Of a DNA stretch of 64,000 nt, positions 1 to 8,095 are shown in pieces (positions within the stretch are counted from its first letter, which is position 1; each line of letters opens with the position of its first letter). The notes under the pieces were generated by a model, which saw only the letters and a list, made by a program, of their open reading frames with translations, had not been told where the DNA came from and searched no databases. The translations under genes and the position numbers were made by a program. The DNA is from Anaerolineales bacterium (GTDB taxonomy: Bacteria > Chloroflexota > Anaerolineae > Anaerolineales > UBA11579): contig JAHCIH010000001.1 of assembly GCA_026129335.1 (NCBI GenBank), positions 156,678 to 220,677 of the forward strand. Reading direction: 5' to 3'.

Positions 1-762
1 CAGCGCCTCCGGCGGCGGGGAGGCCGCCGGGCCGGAGGTGAGCCGGGCGCCGAAGGGGTCGTCTGCGCTCAGTGGTTCCGCCGGCCCGGCCCGTTGGGGC
101 AGCCCGGTCGAGGTACCCAACAGGCGCCCCAGCCCCCAGCTGCCCAGCGCGGCGGCGACCAGCCCCAGCCCACTGACCACAAGGAACTCGCGACGGGTGA
201 ACATGCGCCCGCCGGCCCGCGGCACGGTGGCGGCGCGCAGCAGCCAGGCCAGCCCCCAGCCCCAACCGGCGAAGACCAGCGCCAGCCAGACCATGGTGAA
301 ACCGGCCAGGGAAACGCTGCCCAGCCAGATCTCGACCAGCAGCACGGCGGCCAGCAGCACCAGGCCGCCGGCCTGGCCGAAGAAGATCAGCCTGCCGGGC
401 TCTCGTTCGCTTTGCCTGCCCAGCCAGGCGCCCAGACCGCCGCCGGCGGCCACCAGCAGGCCCAGCGCCATGACTTGCTCGGTGAGCTTGGCCGCATCCG
501 AAATGCTGCCCACCGGCAGCACGCCCTGCAGGGCGCGGATCACCACCACCATACCGGTGATCACCGAGCCGATCAGCCAGCCCGGCAGCACGCGGGCCAA
601 CCAGTCGAACAAATCGAAGGGCACGAAGGGGAAGCCCCAGGCTTCGTAGCCGAAGGCCAAAATGCCCAGCACGGCCAGGCTGCTGAACAGCCCCAGCCAA
701 AGGCCGAGCCGGGTGTTGGAGATGCTTTGGCGCGGGAAAGAGTCCTGACTGCTCACAGCCAC
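1..762 (-). CDS. Molybdopterin oxidoreductase, sulfite-oxidase-like, N-terminal part (partial)
   Basis: The open frame runs off the left edge of the window, so only the first 254 codons are seen. It opens with GTG preceded by a GGGGCAGAGG-type ribosome binding site. The protein has about five hydrophobic segments (near residues 20-40, 62-78, 96-114, 126-146 and 152-175), then a twin-arginine-like TRREFL motif at 189-194 followed by another hydrophobic stretch. The phrase PFVPFDLFDWLARVLPG near residue 45 is typical of membrane-anchored sulfite-oxidase-family proteins of Chloroflexota; this is recognised from memory, not from a search. The molybdopterin domain itself would lie to the left of the window. 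A TATAAT element sits at 782..777 on this strand. Confidence 0.65.
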   Translation of the reverse strand, partial: MAVSSQDSFPRQSISNTRLGLWLGLFSSLAVLGILAFGYEAWGFPFVPFDLFDWLARVLPGWLIGSVITGMVVVIRALQGVLPVGSISDAAKLTEQVMALGLLVAAGGGLGAWLGRQSEREPGRLIFFGQAGGLVLLAAVLLVEIWLGSVSLAGFTMVWLALVFAGWGWGLAWLLRAATVPRAGGRMFTRREFLVVSGLGLVAAALGSWGLGRLLGTSTGLPQRAGPAEPLSADDPFGARLTSGPAASPPPEAL

Positions 763-804
763 TGTACCTCTGCCCCATTATAGGGCGCGCGCCGCGCGAG
801 AAAA

Positions 805-1128
805 TTAATCTACTTTGGGTGTTTCCTGGCTGGCCTGGACCCGCCGCACGATCCAGACGACGAAGACGATCACCAGGTAGACAGCCAGCAGCAGCAAGCC
901 GAGGGGCAGGGTGACGATGCCCAGCCAGCCCATCATGCCGAAGGCGTACAGCGTGCTGCCCAGGTCCACTCCGCCCACCACGCAGGGGTTGACGAAGCCC
1001 TCATGCAGGGTACAGCCCATGGCTTCGGCAAAGGTGCCCGCGCCCATCGCCAGCCCGATCGGGCCGCAGGTGATCACGGCGATGGCCAGCACGATCAGGA
1101 TATGCAAAATTGCCCAGCGGTTCTTCAT
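805..1128 (-). CDS. Small membrane protein, unknown function
   Basis: A 107-residue protein with a hydrophobic N-terminal segment (residues 6-30) and a second long hydrophobic block (about 60-93) ending in a basic stretch (VRRVQ). A loop between them carries two cysteines (residues 39 and 49). A GAGGAG-like ribosome binding site precedes the ATG. It lies downstream of the VOC gene on the same strand with 22 bases between them. I do not recognise the family; it is probably an integral membrane protein with two or three segments. Confidence 0.6.
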   Translation of the reverse strand: MKNRWAILHILIVLAIAVITCGPIGLAMGAGTFAEAMGCTLHEGFVNPCVVGGVDLGSTLYAFGMMGWLGIVTLPLGLLLLAVYLVIVFVVWIVRRVQASQETPKVD

Positions 1129-1150
1129 GACCCTACTCTCCTCAACACTT

Positions 1151-1537
1151 TTATTTGTTCAGCACTTGCCCAAAGGCGATGTCGTGTCCGTCCAGGTCCT
1201 GCACGCCGAATTCCCGCGTGCCCCAGGGCGTGGTGTAAATGGAGAAATCGATCTGCGCGCCGCGCTCTTGAAATTCTGCATAGAGCTCATCGGCGTTGTC
1301 CACCCAGATGTAGATGTTGTTGGTCTTATCGACGATCTTCCAATTGGGCAGGTGTTCCACGCCGCGCGCTTTTTCAGCCAGCATAAGATGGAATTCATCG
1401 CGGCCGAGGATGGCGAAACTGGGCGGCTGGTTGAACAGATCAACCTGGGTAAAGCCCAGCTGGTCGCGGTAATAGCCGCTGGCCGCGACGACATCGGCCA
1501 CCAGCAGCACGGGCGCGCCTTCCAGTAGTTTGGCCAT
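1151..1537 (-). CDS. VOC (glyoxalase/bleomycin-resistance fold) protein
   Basis: A 128-residue single-domain protein with the VOC pattern: an N-terminal beta strand (APVLLVADVVAASGYYRDQL) and a C-terminal half ending in FGVQDLDGHDIAFGQ, the place where the metal-binding or substrate-binding acidic residue of these enzymes sits. Family members include glyoxalase I, extradiol dioxygenases and antibiotic-binding proteins, so the substrate cannot be named. It starts 10 bases after the stop of the desaturase gene and has no strong ribosome binding site, so it is probably co-transcribed with the desaturase. Confidence 0.8.
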   Translation of the reverse strand: MAKLLEGAPVLLVADVVAASGYYRDQLGFTQVDLFNQPPSFAILGRDEFHLMLAEKARGVEHLPNWKIVDKTNNIYIWVDNADELYAEFQERGAQIDFSIYTTPWGTREFGVQDLDGHDIAFGQVLNK

Positions 1538-1547
1538 AAGGTAGAGC

Positions 1548-2579
1548 CTAGCTTGCGCTGGGCTGGTTGCGGAAGCGGCGGGCGTATTCGCCCCAGCTGA
1601 TCAGCTTGTGGGTTTGTTCATCCCACAGGTGCAGGAAGATGCTCTTGAAGCTGCTCAGCAGCGTAATCGTCTTGACCTGTTGGAAGCTGGGGTTTTCGTA
1701 ATGCGCCCGCTCCAGGTTGTAGTTGGGGATCTTGGGGCTAAGGTGGTGCAGGTGGTGGAAGCCAATGTTGCCGCTGAACCACTGCAGCACACGCGGCAGC
1801 TTGAAGAACGAGGAGCCGCGCAAGGCCGCCTCGGCATAGTCCCACTCCTCGTGCCAGCGCCAATAGGTGTCCTCGAACTGGTGCTGCACGTAGAACAGGT
1901 ACACGCCGATCGAGGAGACGAAGACCATCATCGGCAGCCACATCTTAAGCAAGTTGACGTAGCCGATCAGCGAACCGACGACCACAAAAACGAGCGCCAG
2001 CATCAGGTTGGTGAACAGCACGCTGTTGCGGTCTTGCTTGTCCTTCCAGCTGAGTCCCTTGGGGATGCGGTGCAGGATGATGAACATGATGCTGGGGCCG
2101 ATGACGAAAAGGATCAGCGGATGGCGATAGAAACGATAGCGCACCTTGCCCCAGAAAGGCAGTGCTTTGTACTCCTCCACGGTGATCGTATCCACATCGC
2201 CGATGCCGCGGAAGTCCAGGTCGCCGGAATTGGCGTGGTGGCGGGCATGCGCGCTGCGCCATGCGTAGTAGGGCGTGAGGGTCAGCACGCCCAGGAAAGT
2301 GCCCACCCAATTGTTCCACTTGGTGGATTTGAAGAACGAGTTGTGCCCGCAGTCGTGCTGGATGATGAAGATGCGCATCAGGAACAGGCCCGCCAGCACG
2401 GCCAGCGCCAGGGTGATCAGGTAGTTGTATTGCAGGCTGTAGTACATCAGCACCCAGACCGCAAAGAAAGGCACCAGGCTGTTGACCAGCTGCCAGATGC
2501 TCTTGCGATGGTCGGGCACCGTGTATTGTTTGACGATCTCCACCCAGGCGGGTTTGGGGCTGCCGGCGGCTTCTTGCAT
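1548..2579 (-). CDS. Membrane fatty acid desaturase
   Basis: A 343-residue integral membrane di-iron desaturase. The three histidine boxes are visible: HDCGH near residue 75, HARHH near 111, and HHLHH near 275, which together bind the two irons that activate oxygen to put a double bond into an acyl chain. Hydrophobic segments fall near residues 30-70 and 190-230. The length and box spacing fit the family of acyl-lipid desaturases. The ATG is preceded by a GGAG site. It likely adjusts membrane fluidity. The VOC gene follows on the same strand. Confidence 0.9.
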   Translation of the reverse strand: MQEAAGSPKPAWVEIVKQYTVPDHRKSIWQLVNSLVPFFAVWVLMYYSLQYNYLITLALAVLAGLFLMRIFIIQHDCGHNSFFKSTKWNNWVGTFLGVLTLTPYYAWRSAHARHHANSGDLDFRGIGDVDTITVEEYKALPFWGKVRYRFYRHPLILFVIGPSIMFIILHRIPKGLSWKDKQDRNSVLFTNLMLALVFVVVGSLIGYVNLLKMWLPMMVFVSSIGVYLFYVQHQFEDTYWRWHEEWDYAEAALRGSSFFKLPRVLQWFSGNIGFHHLHHLSPKIPNYNLERAHYENPSFQQVKTITLLSSFKSIFLHLWDEQTHKLISWGEYARRFRNQPSAS

Positions 2580-2643
2580 GAACCTACTCCAGAAAAAGAA
2601 TGGCTGATTGTAGCAGGTTTTGCCGGCCAGGCAGCCGTCGGGA

Positions 2644-3363
2644 CTATTCGCGGATATCCGCGAAGTTCTCCACCAACACCTTGCCGAACAAACGCAGCCA
2701 GAGCACGTTGGTCACCCGGATTACGGTTTCGGTGATGGAGCCCCAAATGGTCGCATAGCGTCTGCCGGATGCGTCCACCTTGTTGTTTTTGAGCAGCTTC
2801 ACTTTGCCCTGTTTGGCCAATTCAAAGCCCAGATAAGTATCGGCCTGCATGCTGAATTCGGAGTTGTGGCCGCCCACCGCGTCGTAGGCGGATTTCTTGA
2901 AGGCCATGTTCATGCCGATCAGTGAAGCGATGGTGAAGCGGAAAGAGATGCGGTTGAGTACGCGCACCAACCAGCGGATCAGTGGGTGGCCGTCGTAGTA
3001 TTCAAACGAGCCGCCCACCCCGACCAGTTCGGGATCTTCCTGGAAAGCCGCGTGGATCTTCTTTAGCCAATCGGGGGGTACGCGCGTGTCGCAATCGGTC
3101 ATGGCGATGTATTCGCCTTGGGCCTCGCGCACCCCGGTGATGCAGGCATGCACGTAGCCTTTACGGGTGGAGCGCACCACTCTGGCGCCCATGCCGGTGG
3201 CGATCTCAGCAGTGCGGTCGCTGGAGTTGTTGTCGCTCACCACCACCTCGCAAGCTACGCCGGCCTGCGTCACGGCCCGGTTGATGTGCTCCAAACAAGT
3301 GGCTATGACGCGTTCTTCGTTGTAGGCGGGGATGACTACAGAGATGACGGGTTTTGTCGGCAT
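2644..3363 (-). CDS. Family 2 glycosyltransferase
   Basis: The frame is open for 40 further codons upstream, but the protein core starts at the ATG at 3363 (MPTKPVISVVIPAYNEE), which is the normal N-terminus of a GT-A fold family 2 enzyme. The protein is 239 residues. The nucleotide-sugar binding motif TDCDTRVP near residue 100 supplies the DxD-type metal ligands. There is no membrane segment of note. It probably transfers a sugar to a lipid or polysaccharide acceptor that cannot be identified. The start has no ribosome binding site; a TATACT element ends 6 bases before the ATG (see the promoter entry). Confidence 0.85.
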   Translation of the reverse strand: MPTKPVISVVIPAYNEERVIATCLEHINRAVTQAGVACEVVVSDNNSSDRTAEIATGMGARVVRSTRKGYVHACITGVREAQGEYIAMTDCDTRVPPDWLKKIHAAFQEDPELVGVGGSFEYYDGHPLIRWLVRVLNRISFRFTIASLIGMNMAFKKSAYDAVGGHNSEFSMQADTYLGFELAKQGKVKLLKNNKVDASGRRYATIWGSITETVIRVTNVLWLRLFGKVLVENFADIRE

Positions 3364-3375
3364 GCCGCGAGTATA
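3364..3375 (-). promoter_or_regulatory. -10 element abutting the glycosyltransferase start
   Basis: TATACT at 3375..3370 is followed by only 6 bases before the ATG at 3363. A weak TTTGCG -35 lies about 16 bases upstream. Transcription would begin at or next to the start codon, giving a leaderless message. Confidence 0.5.
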
Positions 3376-3500
3376 CAAGAGGGCATTTTTGCGCAAAATT
3401 AAAGCTGGCTGAGTGAAGCTGTTCCCCTCGTTAGTTTGTAACACTCGATCTCCTTTTTCGTTCTTTACGCCACAGCTAACCAATCTCTGAGGAGGATGTT

Positions 3501-3644
3501 ATGCGCAGAAATCTTGGTTTCACTTTATTGGCAATTTGGTTGATTCTGGTGGGCGTGGCTGAATTCGTCAGTCTGGGCAGCATTGCCGGCTTGCTGAACG
3601 TGCTGGCCCTGGCCGCCGGCGTCCTCATCCTCCTCGGGCAGTAA
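3501..3644 (+). CDS. Small one- or two-segment membrane protein
   Basis: A 47-residue protein that opens with MRRNLGFTLLAIWLILVGV and is almost entirely hydrophobic, with a possible break at residues 21-27. A strong GAGGAGG ribosome binding site lies 7 bases before the ATG, and a good terminator follows at 3716. Small proteins of this shape, ending in a GVLILLG-type segment, are common in Chloroflexota, but I know of no assigned role. It is divergent from the glycosyltransferase and appears to be a monocistronic unit. Confidence 0.7.
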   Translation: MRRNLGFTLLAIWLILVGVAEFVSLGSIAGLLNVLALAAGVLILLGQ

Positions 3645-3715
3645 TCCCCCCCACAGCCCGCCCGGCGAGTACGTGGCCGGGCAACCCCGGCTTCTGCCGC
3701 CGGGGCCCCTCTCGA

Positions 3716-3746
3716 GGCCATCCGCACACTGTGCGGATGGCCTTTT
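3716..3746 (+). terminator. Terminator after small membrane ORF
   Basis: A perfect 12-bp stem GGCCATCCGCAC / GTGCGGATGGCC with a 3-base loop, followed by TTTT. It ends the 3501-3644 transcript. Confidence 0.85.
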
Positions 3747-4122
3747 GGTTGTGGTGGCCGCCGGGCCTGGCCTGTGTTTACACGGTAGATACGGTCGCTT
3801 TCTTCGATGATGTCGCCTGTGTCGATTGTGTAATTCGGGCAAGTAACCACAAACACAAAGGGCTGGGCGGCCTGGTGGCCGCCCAGCCTCCCTGCGAGCC
3901 GGCTGCTCCACTGTCCCCCAGGCCAGCGCTCCCCTGCCAGCGTCCCGGCGTGCCTGTTCCCGGCCGGGCGCCCACCCGAGCTGTCCCCAATGGCGGCCGA
4001 CCATCGTGAACTTCGCTTACCGGATAAACCACCCAACCTTCCCAGGCGAGGAGACCGCCATTAATGCCAGAGTTTGCTGAAAGCTGTGGCGAAGAGGCCG
4101 CCGCGTCAAGCGGGAGATTGGG
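3747..4122. other. Non-coding interval with a strong hairpin; possible structured RNA
   Basis: These 376 bases contain no convincing protein: frames open on the minus strand (for example 3525-4004) are rich in Arg/Gly/Pro and look like shadow. A perfect 12-bp inverted repeat GGCTGGGCGGCC/GGCCGCCCAGCC lies at 3861-3888 and is followed on the minus strand by CTTTGTGTTTG, a weak T-rich tail. Upstream on the minus strand are further complementary segments, such as GGCGGTC near 4062 with GGCCGCC near 3993, and CCCGGC with GCCGGG near 3950-3965. It may be a non-coding RNA on the minus strand, or only a leader or terminator region. Confidence 0.35.
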
Positions 4123-4500
4123 TCAGCGGCGACGGCTTTGAATGAATAGCGCGCCAGCGGCGACGATCACCGTGAACAAGGCTGGCAGATAGAACAGCCC
4201 GATGGAAAAGCCGGCCAGCAGGGTGAGGACCAGCGGCGGCAGGCAGGCGGCCAGCGCCCAGCCGGGCTTGTTTGAAAGATAAAAGCCCAGTGGCGCGGCG
4301 TAGAGCAGGGTGAAGACCACCAGGATCAGCGCCCCCCAGCCGCCCTGCGACTCCAGCCAACTGGTCTGGAACACGGTCGTGTTGCCGGCGCTATCCACCG
4401 AAACGCCCGTGCCGCTGGGCGTCAGCAGGATGTATACGCTGGCCGCCAGCGCCAGCAGCGCAGCGATGAACAGAGGGATGCGCGGGAAGTGGTAATCCAT
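4123..4500 (-). CDS. Four-segment membrane protein, unknown function
   Basis: A 125-residue protein with hydrophobic stretches at about residues 8-26, 56-73, 80-96 and 98-118 and a basic C-terminus (QSRRR). No family is recognised. The start is at the ATG at 4500; a TACAAT element ends 6 bases before it and there is no clear ribosome binding site, which suggests its own leaderless promoter although it lies just after the lipid kinase gene. Confidence 0.65.
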   Translation of the reverse strand: MDYHFPRIPLFIAALLALAASVYILLTPSGTGVSVDSAGNTTVFQTSWLESQGGWGALILVVFTLLYAAPLGFYLSNKPGWALAACLPPLVLTLLAGFSIGLFYLPALFTVIVAAGALFIQSRRR

Positions 4501-4512
4501 GGCCCTATTGTA
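4501..4512 (-). promoter_or_regulatory. -10 element abutting the start at 4500
   Basis: TACAAT at 4512..4507 is followed by AGGGCC and then the ATG. The 6-base gap would put the transcription start on the start codon. No good -35 is visible. Confidence 0.4.
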
Positions 4513-4533
4513 GCAATGCGCGCCGGCGGCTGG

Positions 4534-5454
4534 CTAGCTTACCCGCCGCGGCACCGCCACATTCAGCGCGGCGGGCAGTAGGGTCACTTCCACCGGCGTC
4601 TCGCCGATCCAGTCGCCGTCGCCCTGCACCGCCAGGCCGTGCGGCGCTTCGATGACCACGCTGTGCTGCATCGCGGCATAGTCCAACCAGGGGCGGCGGA
4701 AGTGGTTGCCGCGCAGGAAATTGAACACCACCCACAGGTAGCGCAGCCCGGTGGGCGCATCCAGGTGGCACAGCTCCATGCGCCCATCGTCCGAGCGCAC
4801 TTCCGGCCACCAGCGCAGCGCCTTGTAGCCCAGGCTGGCCGAGTTGAGCACCATCACGTCGCTGGCGTGCATGCGGCGCATCTCGCCATCGGCGCGCACG
4901 CTGAATTCGGTCGGGTGCATGGCAAAGAAGTTGAGCAGCAGGCTGACGATGTATGAACTCTTGCCGAAGATACGTTTGCGCCACGGGCCGGTCTCGCGCA
5001 TCGCCCGGGCGGTCATCCCCGCGCTCACCGAGAGCAGGTAGGCGTGCCCGTTCACCTGAAGCAGGTCCAGCTTGTGCACGGCGAAGTCCCCGGCCAGCAG
5101 CGCGGCGGCTTCGTCCAGGTCCAGCGGCAGGTCCAGCTCGCGGGCCAGTACGTTGCCGGTGCCCATGGGCAGGATGCCTATTGGGCAGCGGCTCGCCGGC
5201 CCCCCGGCCGTGAGCGCGGTGGCGATGTCCGAGACGGTGCCGTCGCCGCCCGCCGCGATGATCAACCGCGCCCCGTCCGCCAGCCAGGGCTGCAGGCGGG
5301 CGGCCAGCTGCTCGCGGTGGCACTCCACGTAGTCCACCCGGCGGCCGGCGAAATGCGCCTCCATCAGACGCGCCAAAACCCCCGCATCCGCCGCGCTGGC
5401 GCCCGGGTTGTGGACGACGAGCACATCAGCAGGCGCAGATGAAGGGGGTTCCAA
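4534..5454 (-). CDS. Diacylglycerol/sphingosine-kinase-family lipid kinase
   Basis: About 306 residues. The N-terminal half has the DAGK catalytic signature (VLVVHNPGA near residue 11 and IIAAGGDGTVSDIA near 65, the GGDG nucleotide loop), followed by PMGTGNVLARELDLP, the second conserved motif. The C-terminal half is the beta-sandwich typical of YegS/BmrU-type kinases. The likely reaction is ATP-dependent phosphorylation of a lipid such as diacylglycerol. The start is uncertain: the longest frame opens with TTG 6 bases after the stop of the sugar dehydrogenase gene, and a GTG lies about 11 codons later. It is the last gene of a three-gene operon. Confidence 0.8.
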   Translation of the reverse strand: MEPPSSAPADVLVVHNPGASAADAGVLARLMEAHFAGRRVDYVECHREQLAARLQPWLADGARLIIAAGGDGTVSDIATALTAGGPASRCPIGILPMGTGNVLARELDLPLDLDEAAALLAGDFAVHKLDLLQVNGHAYLLSVSAGMTARAMRETGPWRKRIFGKSSYIVSLLLNFFAMHPTEFSVRADGEMRRMHASDVMVLNSASLGYKALRWWPEVRSDDGRMELCHLDAPTGLRYLWVVFNFLRGNHFRRPWLDYAAMQHSVVIEAPHGLAVQGDGDWIGETPVEVTLLPAALNVAVPRRVS

Positions 5455-5460
5455 GGCGTC

Positions 5461-6729
5461 CTATCGGCTTTGCAGTTGGTAGATGCCGCCGGAGCGGTCT
5501 ACCAGAAAGATTTCGCCGTGTTGGTCACGGCCGAACGAGGAGATTTGGAAGTTGGTTTGAAAGAGCCGAGCGTTCTGCCAGCTGCCATCCGGGTTTTGCA
5601 GCAGGCCGAAGACGGCGCCGCTGCAAAAGTCGCCATACAGGTACACGCCGCGCCACGCTGGCAGCCGGTGGCCGCGGTACACATAGCCGCCGGTCACCGA
5701 GCAGCCGGAGCCGTGGTCGTATTCGGCCACGGGGAAGACCAGGTCAATACCTCCCGGGGGTGTGCCCTGATAGGGGTGGCTGCCTTCGTAGAAGTTCCAG
5801 CCAAAGTTGGCCCCCCCCGCTGAGCCGCCCGGCAGGAAATTGATTTCTTCCCAGGCGTTCTGGCCCACATCGCCGATGTAGAGATCGCCAGTGGCCGTAT
5901 CGAAGCTGAAGCGCCAGGAGTTGCGCAGGCCGTAAGCCCAGATCTCTGGCAAGCCAGGGCCGTTGCCCTCCGGAATGGCGTAAGGATCGCCGCCGTCGAC
6001 GTCAATGCGCAGCAGCTTGCCCAGGTGAGTATCCAGCGACTGGCCGGCGCCCAGCGGGTCGCCGCCGGAGCCGCCATCGCCCAAGGCGATGTACAGATAG
6101 CCATCCAGGCCAAACTCCAGGTGGCCGCCGTTGTGGTTGGGGTAGGGCTGCGCCACGCGCAGCAGCACGGCTTCGCTGCCCGGGTCGGCTTCGTCCCCGC
6201 CCGGCACACTGCTGTAACGGGCGATCACCGTGTCGCCGGACGAGTCGGTGTAGTTGACGTAGAAATAGCCGTTCTGCACATACTTCGGGTGGAAAGCCAG
6301 GCCCAGCAGGCCCTGCTCGTTGCCCCGGCTGCCCACCCGCGAGCGGATGTCCAGGAAGAGCGCCGGTTGCGCGCCGTCCTCAGGCAGGACCCAAATGCGG
6401 CCGGGTTGCTCCACCACGAACAGGCGTCCGCTGTTGTCCGCGCTATGGGTCAGAAAGATCGGGCTGTTGAAGCCGCTGGCCACCAGGCCCCAGGTGTAGC
6501 CCGCTGCGTCCGGCAGCTGCTCAACATCACCGCTGGGCTGCTCGGGTGCGGCGGTGTCCTCGGGTTCGGCCGCGGCTTGCGTGTCCGCCGGTGCCGAGGG
6601 CTGGGCCTCGCTCTGGGTAGGCAGTTCAGGGGGCGGCGCGACCACTGTGGGCGTTCCGCCGCCGCAGGCGGCCAGCAGCAACCCCAGGGTGAGGGCGGCG
6701 CCCAGGCGGATGCTACGACTCTTTGTCAT
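5461..6729 (-). CDS. PQQ-type sugar dehydrogenase lipoprotein (GSDH fold)
   Basis: 422 residues. The N-terminus is a lipoprotein signal with lipobox LLAAC at residues 18-22, then a Pro/Glu/Ala-rich linker to about residue 75. The rest is the six-bladed propeller of glucose/sorbosone dehydrogenases: NPIFLTHSADNSGRLFVVEQ, GLLGLAFHPKY, NHNGGHLEFG and EIWAYGLRNSWRFSFD are family signatures. It probably oxidises an aldose outside the membrane with PQQ as cofactor, though no PQQ synthesis genes are in the window. Its start overlaps the end of the DUF1232 gene by 17 bases, and the lipid kinase follows after 6 bases. Confidence 0.85.
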   Translation of the reverse strand: MTKSRSIRLGAALTLGLLLAACGGGTPTVVAPPPELPTQSEAQPSAPADTQAAAEPEDTAAPEQPSGDVEQLPDAAGYTWGLVASGFNSPIFLTHSADNSGRLFVVEQPGRIWVLPEDGAQPALFLDIRSRVGSRGNEQGLLGLAFHPKYVQNGYFYVNYTDSSGDTVIARYSSVPGGDEADPGSEAVLLRVAQPYPNHNGGHLEFGLDGYLYIALGDGGSGGDPLGAGQSLDTHLGKLLRIDVDGGDPYAIPEGNGPGLPEIWAYGLRNSWRFSFDTATGDLYIGDVGQNAWEEINFLPGGSAGGANFGWNFYEGSHPYQGTPPGGIDLVFPVAEYDHGSGCSVTGGYVYRGHRLPAWRGVYLYGDFCSGAVFGLLQNPDGSWQNARLFQTNFQISSFGRDQHGEIFLVDRSGGIYQLQSR

Positions 6730-7075
6730 GGTAGTCAGCGTCGATCACTTCCGGGTCAGGCTTGGGCCGCCCTGCCTTCTTCTTTGGCTCGGCCTCCTGC
6801 TCCAGCTGGCTGCGGTGCTCTTCCACCACCTCGGGCGGGCAGAGATCGAGGAACAGCGTGTTGGCGATCCAGATGACCAGCGCATCGTCGACCAGCGGGA
6901 TGGCCATGTCGAACGGGGAGATCAGGTAGAGGATGGAGAAGACCGGCAGCGCTTTGGCCAGCAGGCTCACCCGGCTGTCCGCCAGCAGGCGGACGATCAG
7001 GCGGATTTGGATGCCGAAACGGGCGAAGAAATCGCCGTCGAATTTCGAGACCATTCGTCGTTTTGGGTCGCTCAT
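6713..7075 (-). CDS. YkvA/DUF1232-type membrane protein
   Basis: 120 residues. The central segment LLAKALPVFSILYLISPFDMAIPLVDDALVI holds the DUF1232 signature, a hydrophobic hairpin with SPxD followed by an acidic VDD. The C-terminal 30 residues are highly charged, with a KKKAGRPKP stretch. The function of the family is unknown. The ATG is preceded by GGAAGGACACCC. A TATAAT element at 7135..7130 on the minus strand is a plausible promoter for this three-gene operon, leaving a leader of about 50 bases. Confidence 0.75.
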   Translation of the reverse strand: MSDPKRRMVSKFDGDFFARFGIQIRLIVRLLADSRVSLLAKALPVFSILYLISPFDMAIPLVDDALVIWIANTLFLDLCPPEVVEEHRSQLEQEAEPKKKAGRPKPDPEVIDADYHDKES

Positions 7076-7161
7076 GGGTGTCCTTCCACGGCCAGCTATT
7101 GCGTATTGATAACGTATGCCGTGGGCGAGATTATACCGTTCGCGCCCAAACGCCCGCGGGG

Positions 7162-7174
7162 TACAATGGCCGCC
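7162..7174 (+). promoter_or_regulatory. -10 element abutting the EamA start
   Basis: TACAAT at 7162-7167 is followed by 7 bases and then the ATG at 7175. A TTCGCG at 7139-7144 gives a 17-base spacer but matches the -35 consensus poorly. Confidence 0.45.
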
Positions 7175-8074
7175 ATGCCCGCGACCGCATCGTGGAGAGC
7201 CTACGCCGCCCTGTTCGTGGGCGTTCTTATTTTAAGCCTCTCGGCGATCCTCACCGCGATTGCCCAGGCCCCGGGTTCGGTGGTCAGCTTTTACCGTGTG
7301 CTCATCGGCAACCTGGTGCTGCTGGTACCCTTCGCCGCTGTTTTCCGCAGGGACCGCGCCCGGCTCTCGCGCCGCGGCGTGGGCCTGGCGCTTTTGGCTG
7401 GCTTCTTCTTCGGGCTGGACCTGGCCGCCTGGGCCACGGCGATCAACCAGGGCGGCGCCACCATCCCCACCCTGCTGGGCAACCTGGCGCCCATCTGGGT
7501 GGCCCTGGGCGCCTGGCTGATCTTTAGGGAGCAGCTCAACTGGAAGTTCTGGAGCGGCCTGGGCATCGCCCTGGCCGGCGTGCTCGCCGTGCTCAACCTC
7601 AGCTTCGAGAACGGACTGAGCGCCACGCCGGGCGCCGGCTTCGGCCTGATCTCGGCTTTCTTTTACGGCGCCTACCTGCTCACCACCCAGAAGGGCCGCG
7701 ATCACCTGAACGCGCTGAGCTTCTTCTGGCTGGCCGCGCTGGGCTCGGCGCTGTGCCTGCTGGGCCTGGTCTTCGTGCTCGGCGACCCGCTCACCGGCTA
7801 CTCGGCGCAGACCTATTGGGCCTTCATCGGCCTGGGCGTCATCGTGCAGGGCGGTGGCTGGTTGCTGATCACCTTCGCCCAGGGCTATTTGCCCGCCTCG
7901 CTGGTGGCGCCCACCCTGCTGGTGCAGCCGGTGCTCACCGCCTTCCTGGCTGGCCCGTTGCTGGGCGAGCAGTTCAGCGCTCAGCAGTGGCTGGGCGGCG
8001 CGGCGGTGCTGCTGGGCATCATCGTGGTCTACCGCAGCCGCCTGCTGCCGCGCCTCGCGCCCAGGGCGGTCTGA
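7175..8074 (+). CDS. EamA/DMT family transporter
   Basis: About 300 residues with ten hydrophobic segments arranged as two EamA repeats. The first repeat includes ATAINQGGATIPTLLGNLAPIW and the second ends in LLGEQFSAQQWLGGAAVLLG, both family signatures. DMT proteins export amino acids, drugs or metabolites; the substrate is unknown. The frame is open far upstream, but the hydrophobic core begins just after the ATG at 7175 (an in-frame ATG at 7166 is also possible). TACAAT at 7162-7167 lies 7 bases before the 7175 start and no ribosome binding site is seen. A second EamA gene follows 21 bases after the stop. Confidence 0.85.
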   Translation: MPATASWRAYAALFVGVLILSLSAILTAIAQAPGSVVSFYRVLIGNLVLLVPFAAVFRRDRARLSRRGVGLALLAGFFFGLDLAAWATAINQGGATIPTLLGNLAPIWVALGAWLIFREQLNWKFWSGLGIALAGVLAVLNLSFENGLSATPGAGFGLISAFFYGAYLLTTQKGRDHLNALSFFWLAALGSALCLLGLVFVLGDPLTGYSAQTYWAFIGLGVIVQGGGWLLITFAQGYLPASLVAPTLLVQPVLTAFLAGPLLGEQFSAQQWLGGAAVLLGIIVVYRSRLLPRLAPRAV

Positions 8075-8095
8075 ACCGTAAGGAAGCGCGGGGCT

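Noticed and set aside
38-783. Two plus-strand frames at the left edge
   Set aside because: The minus strand encodes a membrane domain with a twin-arginine-like motif that explains the region; the plus-strand translations are Gln/Pro/Ser/Arg-rich.
3525-4036. Minus-strand frames of 159-186 codons in the non-coding interval
   Set aside because: They run through a terminator, a small real gene and a hairpin, and have Arg/Gly/Pro composition.
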